DNA from: an uncultured Arachnia sp.
GTDB taxonomy: Bacteria; Actinomycetota; Actinomycetes; Propionibacteriales; Propionibacteriaceae
Assembly (NCBI GenBank): GCA_947493705.1
Contig: CANLSH010000004.1
Coordinates: 179,494 to 243,493 of the forward strand
DNA: 64,000 nucleotides
Direction: 5' to 3'
The notes beneath the pieces were generated by a model, which searched no databases, was not told the DNA's origin, and worked only from the letters and a program-made list of their open reading frames with translations. Within the stretch, counting starts at the first letter, position 1, and every line of letters starts with the position of its first letter. Shown in pieces: positions 63,607 to 64,000 of the stretch. The position numbers were made by a program, and so were the translations under genes.

Positions 63607-63860
63607 AGAGCTGACTCGTCCGCCATTGCTCCTACGGCGAACGCCGCTACCTCTCCGAAGTCTCCATGCGCAAACTCATCCTTGCGCACCCTCGCAATAT
63701 CGACCTTTATCCGGAGACCCGAGGTCTCAACATGGCGTGAGCACAGATCTTGTGCCATGGACAGTGTTCACGACACGCGATCAGGTGGGAGAGTTGTGGG
63801 GTGCCTTGGTGCATGGGCCACGGTGCGACGTCTGCTGTCGAACTACACGAAGGAACTCGA

Positions 63861-64000
63861 GTGCCCAACGTTCTTGTAACAGGAGTCGGTCGACGCCTTG
63901 GCATTGCAGCAGGGATCGCCGATGGGCTTGCCGCCGACGGGTGGGACCTCGCCTTGTCGTATTGGCAACCATACGATCAACGGCTGGGTTTGGGCGGGGA
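63861..64000 (+). CDS. Short-chain dehydrogenase/reductase (3' part outside window)
   Basis: Forty-six codons are present. The GTG start has AAGGA 6 nt upstream, and the product reads VLVTGVGRRLGIAAGIADGL, then AADGWDLALSYWQPYD. The TGxxxxxGIA dinucleotide loop fits classical SDRs, and LSYWQPYD recalls a subgroup of actinobacterial SDRs. The rest of the gene lies beyond the window. Confidence 0.8.
   Translation, partial: MPNVLVTGVGRRLGIAAGIADGLAADGWDLALSYWQPYDQRLGLGG

Overview
The window comes from a high-GC actinobacterium. It has mycothiol metabolism (mca), the MEP pathway (ispH), DUF501, DUF4245 and DUF4307 genes, the cis-prenyltransferase/hemolysin III pair, and the order mfd - lipoprotein - mazG - eno - ftsB - DUF501 - ppx - tRNA. 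That order is the one I remember from Mycobacterium (roughly Rv1019-Rv1026, with a second block like Rv1080c-Rv1086). L-lactate dehydrogenase, gluconokinase and pentose genes fit a fermentative or facultative member, perhaps Propionibacteriaceae, but I cannot name the genus. Many genes have no Shine-Dalgarno sequence and instead carry a TAnnnT box 6-7 nt before the start codon, so leaderless transcription looks common here.

Layout. 1-2.1 kb: a MacB-type ABC operon (minus strand) with an anchored extracellular protein between ATPase and permease. 2.4-9.9 kb: housekeeping genes (ilvA, ispH, a transaldolase-like gene, ywiC-like, xseAB, DUF4245, uppS, trhA). 9.9-17.8 kb: an accessory island with a PIG-L hydrolase, a PadR-led ABC importer plus sulfatase operon, a PIG-L/methyltransferase fusion and an acyl-CoA dehydrogenase-like gene. 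17.9-25.4 kb: yyaL, rhomboid, mca, DUF4307, greA, a DUF2089 pair, ung, msrA. 25.4-26.1 kb: remains of toxin-antitoxin modules and a small zinc-ribbon protein. 26.1-30.4 kb: an ABC exporter divergent from a NarL-type two-component system. 30.4-33.0 kb: a lipoprotein, a Nudix hydrolase and a BI-1 protein. 33.1-42.7 kb: an unusual UAA-anticodon tRNA and the conserved ppx-to-rplY block. 42.8-47.3 kb: a MerR-HEAT regulator convergent with a second HEAT protein, a ferritin-like protein, gluconokinase and lactate dehydrogenase, then prs and glmU. 49.9-58.1 kb: ric, uridine phosphorylase, an orphan HsdR-like nuclease, a secreted lipase, three glycosyltransferases preceded by a tiny coupled ORF, and a LON-domain protein. 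58.3-64.0 kb: a GH120 beta-xylosidase, a sugar kinase, a polyol-type dehydrogenase, a truncated GNAT gene and the start of a short-chain dehydrogenase.

How the genes work together. The sulfatase operon (padR, permease, ATPase, binding protein, cytoplasmic sulfatase) reads as an uptake-and-desulfation unit for a sulfate ester. The three glycosyltransferases, and the acyl-CoA dehydrogenase plus PIG-L/methyltransferase pair 37 kb away, look like two halves of one unrecognised glycoconjugate pathway; this is an inference. The xylosidase, kinase and dehydrogenase suggest use of xylo-oligosaccharides. I see no complete mobile element and no CRISPR array. No stretch over about 300 bases lacks a gene.
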